Assembly (NCBI GenBank): GCA_016721245.1
Contig: JADKIQ010000004.1
Coordinates: forward strand, 62,001 to 126,000
Source of the DNA: Sphingobacteriales bacterium
GTDB lineage: Bacteria; Bacteroidota; Bacteroidia; Chitinophagales; JADIYW01
Reading direction: 5' to 3'
DNA: 64,000 nt
A program made the position numbers and the translations under genes. Each line of letters begins with the position of its first letter. The stretch's first letter is position 1. The notes under the pieces were generated by a model. The model worked only from the letters and a program-made list of their open reading frames with translations. It was not told the origin of the DNA and did no database searches. Shown piece by piece: positions 60,633 to 64,000 of the stretch.

Positions 60633-62236
60633 CTAATCCTCTTCGGTAAGCTTTTTCTAAACGATTCTACATCAACTTTAATTTTTATATCCTCGTTCCA
60701 GTATTGCGTAAAGTCTTCGGCTTGCAGTTTGCGTTTTTGTCGCACCAAGTTTTCAAACGAATTTTTGGTCAGCATTTGTTCCAGCCACAAGGCATATTCA
60801 AATTCGCCGGTTTGTATTTCCTGCTCGTTATCTTTCAATTGCTGATTTGTTTCCTTTAACAAGGTATTCCGGTTCTTCGTTTGCTTTTTATCCTGTAGCT
60901 GCTGGAAGAAATGCAGTAAAATCTGTTCTATTTTAGTCGGGTGGTCCTGCCGGATGGATTTTATTTCTTTTTCCAGAAAATTATAAGAATACAAAGCGGA
61001 ATCAATTTCTTTCTCGTCCACATGTGCCAGCATTTGTAAAATCGTATAGTTGATTTTGTTGTAGGCATCTATATTATTCCAGAATTCCTGAATCTTGTTC
61101 ATGCAATAAAAGAAATGCTTGTAATCTTTTGCACCGAGGAATATTTCCGCGCAGTTGCCGTAGAATTTCCACTTGCTGGTATTGTCAATTTCTTCGGTAG
61201 TTTCCACCCATTTAAAAATTTCTTTGGCAATGAGTTTCCCTTCGCTGAATCTGCCGGAAACGTTATAAAAGAAGGATTGTAAGGAAGCTAAACTCCATTC
61301 CACTTTGTATTTTATTTCCGCATCATTCTGAATAATTTCCAGATACGATTTTTGAACTTTTATCCAGTTGAGTACTTCATCGAAATTGAATATATTGATT
61401 TCGCTCATACATAAATTATGAATGGCAGATGGCAGCTGGTACGGATTGCTGGCATTGATGGACGGATTTTCTGTATGCAGTTCAATCAGTTTTTTGCAAT
61501 ATAAATTTTGCTGTTTTTTTTCTCCGGTATGGTTGTAATAAAACACCAGACTTTCCATCGCGTAAATTTTTGCAATCGTGCAATCCGCATGTTTTAATAA
61601 GTTCTCAATATCTTTTTTGAGATTATCGTAAAAGAGTTTATCCTGTTTTGTTTTTATATACCCGATTCTGTTTTTAGATTCCAGTAACTGCATCACTTTG
61701 TGTCGTGCCGTTTGTGTATCCATGAAATTCTGAAATGCCTTCGATTTTTCCTGCCATAACTTTTCCAGATCATCTGCCGTGTAGCCATGCAGTCTGGTAG
61801 AAACGATTATTTTATTCTGATAGGAAAACAACAAGGTTAAAAATTCAAAGCGCTCGTAGTCATACGCCATCTTTTTTGCTTTCAGTAATTCGCTGACTGC
61901 CTGTTCCCATAAGGCTTTCTGAATCAGAACTTCAATATTCTGTATTTTTTCAATCAGTAAATTATCAACAGAGTTTTCAGTTCTGTAATGTTTTAATACT
62001 TTTAAAATCAGCTGATACAGATAGTACTTGGTTTCTGCAAAATGTTTCTGGATGTAGGCATCTTTTATATGTTGCTTTATTTTCTTTTCGTCATATTCCT
62101 GAGCTTTTTCTATGGCATCATATAATTTGAGGTATTTCTGTTCTTTGGCTTCACCGGTAAAATAAATTTTAAAATATCGTTTCTCCGATTTATCCAGAGA
62201 TTGAATCAATTCAAATAAATGATCTTTTTTTGACAT
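60629..62236 (-). CDS. Hypothetical all-helical (TPR/HAT-like) protein
   Basis: 535 residues, rich in Lys, Glu and Leu, with no signal peptide or membrane segment, so cytoplasmic. Regularly spaced helices (KHFAETKYYLYQLILKVLKH, ALWEQAVSELLKAKKMAYDY) suggest a superhelical repeat scaffold. No named family recognised; similar proteins exist in Bacteroidota as uncharacterised. Alone, divergent from the next small gene. Confidence 0.7.
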   Translation of the reverse strand: MSKKDHLFELIQSLDKSEKRYFKIYFTGEAKEQKYLKLYDAIEKAQEYDEKKIKQHIKDAYIQKHFAETKYYLYQLILKVLKHYRTENSVDNLLIEKIQNIEVLIQKALWEQAVSELLKAKKMAYDYERFEFLTLLFSYQNKIIVSTRLHGYTADDLEKLWQEKSKAFQNFMDTQTARHKVMQLLESKNRIGYIKTKQDKLFYDNLKKDIENLLKHADCTIAKIYAMESLVFYYNHTGEKKQQNLYCKKLIELHTENPSINASNPYQLPSAIHNLCMSEINIFNFDEVLNWIKVQKSYLEIIQNDAEIKYKVEWSLASLQSFFYNVSGRFSEGKLIAKEIFKWVETTEEIDNTSKWKFYGNCAEIFLGAKDYKHFFYCMNKIQEFWNNIDAYNKINYTILQMLAHVDEKEIDSALYSYNFLEKEIKSIRQDHPTKIEQILLHFFQQLQDKKQTKNRNTLLKETNQQLKDNEQEIQTGEFEYALWLEQMLTKNSFENLVRQKRKLQAEDFTQYWNEDIKIKVDVESFRKSLPKRIR

Positions 62237-62303
62237 AAAACTTAATGATAATAAAGAACTAAGTTAGGTATTATTTGATAATTTCGTTGAAAGTAAAAAT
62301 TAC

Positions 62304-62654
62304 ATGAATAACAGGCGGAATTTTGTATTTGTATTGGTTTTAATGATATTGGTGTTAGCTTATTTATATGCCAGTAATAAAATGATTGTATACAATCATT
62401 CCGGACAAGCTATAGAAAAAATCTGGATAAAAACGGAGTTCATGAATAAGGAATTATCTGATGTGAAAGACGGAGAGGCGTTGAAGTTTTCCGTGTTTGC
62501 ACCATTCGATAAAAAAGTGCAAATAAAAACTAAAACAACTATACAGATTAATGCAGTAACGTTTAGATTAAGAGGTTTCTTTTTAGGAGAAGAATATAAT
62601 CAGGTAGAACTAACACAGGAAGGTATTAAACAAGGCACCTTAGGCATAAAGTGA
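62304..62654 (+). CDS. Small hypothetical membrane-anchored protein
   Basis: 116 residues. One N-terminal membrane segment (FVFVLVLMILVLAYLYA), then a beta-rich domain (MIVYNHSGQAIEKIWIKTEF). No family recognised. Its last 15 nt overlap the convergent TauE/SafE gene. Confidence 0.55.
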   Translation: MNNRRNFVFVLVLMILVLAYLYASNKMIVYNHSGQAIEKIWIKTEFMNKELSDVKDGEALKFSVFAPFDKKVQIKTKTTIQINAVTFRLRGFFLGEEYNQVELTQEGIKQGTLGIK

Positions 62655-63383
62655 TAAAAGGGAACGTGTTAAAAAAACAATTCCTATAATCAGCAGCAGC
62701 ACAAAAATATATTTATTGAATTTGGTAACCGGAATTTTACTCCTTAGTTTATTTCCCAGAAATACCGCAATCAATAAAAATGGCAAACCGGTGAGGTAAT
62801 AATAAAATACGGTTTTATTAAGTAATCCTGAAATAAATTGACCGGAAAGAATAAAAAGATCATTCGGCAGAAAATAACCTTGTAAGGTGCTTACAAATTG
62901 CAGTTGCGACCAGCCGCTGAGTGTTCCGTAAATGGCAATGGGCGGGCCACCGGTGTTAAATGCGCCACCCAACACACCGGCAATAAATCCAAAAACATAA
63001 ACAAGATTCGGATGCATCTTTACCTGCCGGCTTTCTTTTCTGATAAATAAATTATAGAAAGAAACAAGAATAATGATGCTGCCTAATAAGATTTTAGCAA
63101 TTGTCTCGTTTCCGTTTTTTAAAAAATAAATTCCAATAGGAACCCCGCAAAAAGAGGCAATAATCAGTTTGCCGGCAGCTTTCCAGTCGATTGCTTTGTA
63201 ATGTTTTAGAAAAAGCAAGAAGGCAAGTGTAGTACCGTTTAGCGTCATTAAAGGAGTAGCTGTTTGTATTCCAATTAAAACGGATAAGAAGGGCATTGCA
63301 AACAAGGCATCTCCAAATCCGAAGGTGCCATAGATTAGGGAGCCACAGAAAATAATGAGGGGTATCAGCAGTTCATTCGGCAT
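62640..63383 (-). CDS. Sulfite exporter TauE/SafE family membrane protein
   Basis: 247 residues, seven or eight membrane segments. TauE/SafE motifs are present in the first half (GFGDALFAMPFLSVLIGIQT, TPLMTLNGTTLAF) and after the middle (FGFIAGVLGGAFNTGGPPIAIYG). Exports sulfite or organosulfur anions, or acts as a permease of unknown substrate. It starts 2 nt after the rnhA stop. Confidence 0.9.
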   Translation of the reverse strand: MPNELLIPLIIFCGSLIYGTFGFGDALFAMPFLSVLIGIQTATPLMTLNGTTLAFLLFLKHYKAIDWKAAGKLIIASFCGVPIGIYFLKNGNETIAKILLGSIIILVSFYNLFIRKESRQVKMHPNLVYVFGFIAGVLGGAFNTGGPPIAIYGTLSGWSQLQFVSTLQGYFLPNDLFILSGQFISGLLNKTVFYYYLTGLPFLLIAVFLGNKLRSKIPVTKFNKYIFVLLLIIGIVFLTRSLLSLYA

Positions 63384-63385
63384 CT

Positions 63386-63862
63386 TTAAAACATTCCTTC
63401 TTTATTCTTTGATTCTTTTTCATAAAATTCATCAATGTGCAGTTCAAAACCATCGGCAGCTGCGGTTGCCAGTTCATCACAGCGGTTATTTTCCTTGTTG
63501 GTGGAATGTCCTTTCACCCAAACGAATGAGATATTCTGATATTCATACAATTTCAGAAATTTCTTCCAGAGGTCGCGGTTCTTTTTCTTGGCAAAATCGG
63601 GTTTCATATTCCACTGGAAAACCCAGCCTTTTTCTACAGATTCCACTACATATTTGGAATCTGAGTAGATAGTAATTTTTAAATCCTGTTTCTTTAATGC
63701 TTCCAAACCGGCGATGACTGCCATCAATTCCATACGATTGTTGGTCGTTAATCGAAACCCTTTTGCCAGTTCTTTTCTGTGTCCGTTTGCAAGCAATACA
63801 ACACCATATCCGCCCGGACCGGGATTGCCTCTTGCTGCACCATCTGTATAGATTTCAACCAT
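63386..63862 (-). CDS. rnhA: Ribonuclease HI
   Basis: 158 residues. Catalytic carboxylates are in IYTDGAARGNPG (Asp), NRMELMAVIAGLEAL (Glu), YSDSKYVVESV (Asp) and NNRCDELATAAAD (Asp). Cleaves RNA in RNA-DNA hybrids. WVKGHSTNKENN carries the catalytic-His loop. The upstream spacer of 50 nt is shared with nth on the other strand. Confidence 0.96.
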   Translation of the reverse strand: MVEIYTDGAARGNPGPGGYGVVLLANGHRKELAKGFRLTTNNRMELMAVIAGLEALKKQDLKITIYSDSKYVVESVEKGWVFQWNMKPDFAKKKNRDLWKKFLKLYEYQNISFVWVKGHSTNKENNRCDELATAAADGFELHIDEFYEKESKNKEGMF

Positions 63863-63875
63863 TGTGGAATTATTG

Positions 63876-63908
63876 TTTGCGAAGATAAGACTCTTAACCT
63901 TATTTTTG
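63876..63908 (+). promoter_or_regulatory. Promoter for nth (TTTG, 21 nt, TATTTTTG)
   Basis: -33 TTTG at 63876-63879 and -7 TATTTTTG at 63901-63908, spacer 21 nt, an excellent match to the Bacteroidota consensus. The -7 box ends 4 nt before the GTG, so the transcript is expected to be leaderless. Confidence 0.65.
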
Positions 63909-63912
63909 AGAA

Positions 63913-64000
63913 GTGACTAAGAAAGAAAAAGCAGACTTTATCGTCAAAACGTTAGATAAATTGTATCCGAATCCTCCGATTCCGCTGGATCATAAGGATG
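63913..64000 (+). CDS. nth: Endonuclease III, N-terminal part (cut by window end)
   Basis: 29 codons visible from a GTG; an in-frame TGA at 63907-63909 excludes an earlier start. KKEKADFIVKTLDKLYPNPP followed by IPLDHKD is the conserved N-terminus of the endonuclease III (HhH-GPD) family for base excision repair. The remainder is outside the window. Confidence 0.85.
   Translation, partial: MTKKEKADFIVKTLDKLYPNPPIPLDHKD

Overview
The window comes from a low-GC member of the Bacteroidota, probably from the Chitinophagales/Saprospiria side. The evidence is a secreted hydrolase with a type IX secretion (T9SS) C-terminal sorting domain, TAnnTTTG promoter elements, and Bacteroidota-specific families (DUF3822, DUF4159, DUF4407, OstA-like, PorE-like, SprA-like motifs). 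The miaB / sigma-54 regulator / lptE / acidic TPR protein / secG gene order also fits. No rRNA, tRNA, CRISPR array, prophage or insertion sequence was recognised. Most genes are chromosomal housekeeping or envelope genes.

Layout. 1-4.9 kb: minus-strand run guaA, a periplasmic-binding-fold lipoprotein, and a repeat-bearing secreted protein that leaves the window. 5-7.3 kb: a small accessory island with a GNAT enzyme and two broken small genes, each bracketed by its own matched inverted repeat. 7.4-10.1 kb: gpsA and a PlsB-like acyltransferase (start of phospholipid synthesis). 10.1-12.2 kb: structured repeats, an AlbA_2-type regulator-like gene and small membrane/lipoprotein genes. 12.2-19 kb: secG, a large acidic repeat/TPR protein (frameshifted), lptE, a sigma-54 activator and miaB. 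19.3-28 kb: a DUF4407 pair, then OstA-like, MCE, amidase and lptD, an outer-envelope block that works with lptE. 28.1-31 kb: DUF4159, rsmE, rsmD, DUF3822. 31-36.5 kb: sucC, a lipoprotein, DUF1761, Sua5/YciO and a T9SS-secreted hydrolase. 36.5-41.4 kb: arylsulfotransferase-like, DUF3298-like, fatty-acid-hydroxylase-like, FemAB/GNAT-like and rhomboid. 41.5-45 kb: three-subunit proton-translocating transhydrogenase. 45-52 kb: META-domain lipoprotein, haem-binding protein, polyprenyl synthetase, an HTH-less TetR-like protein with a frameshifted AarF/UbiB kinase, a PorE-like and a TonB-like protein, and an MBL hydrolase. 52.4-64 kb: nitroreductase, a giant outer-membrane barrel (frameshifted), lysC, a four-helix-bundle protein, GNAT, fbp, a helical-repeat protein, TauE/SafE, rnhA and the start of nth.

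Five genes look broken by single-base indels, several at A- or T-rich runs. This suggests either sequence/assembly error or gene decay. The most unusual non-coding signals are an 87-nt cloverleaf-like repeat (10170-10256), REP-like palindromic elements shared 39 kb apart, a lipoprotein gene framed by two near-identical terminators, matched inverted repeats around two small genes, and promoter -7 boxes lying directly against start codons, which implies leaderless or nearly leaderless mRNAs.
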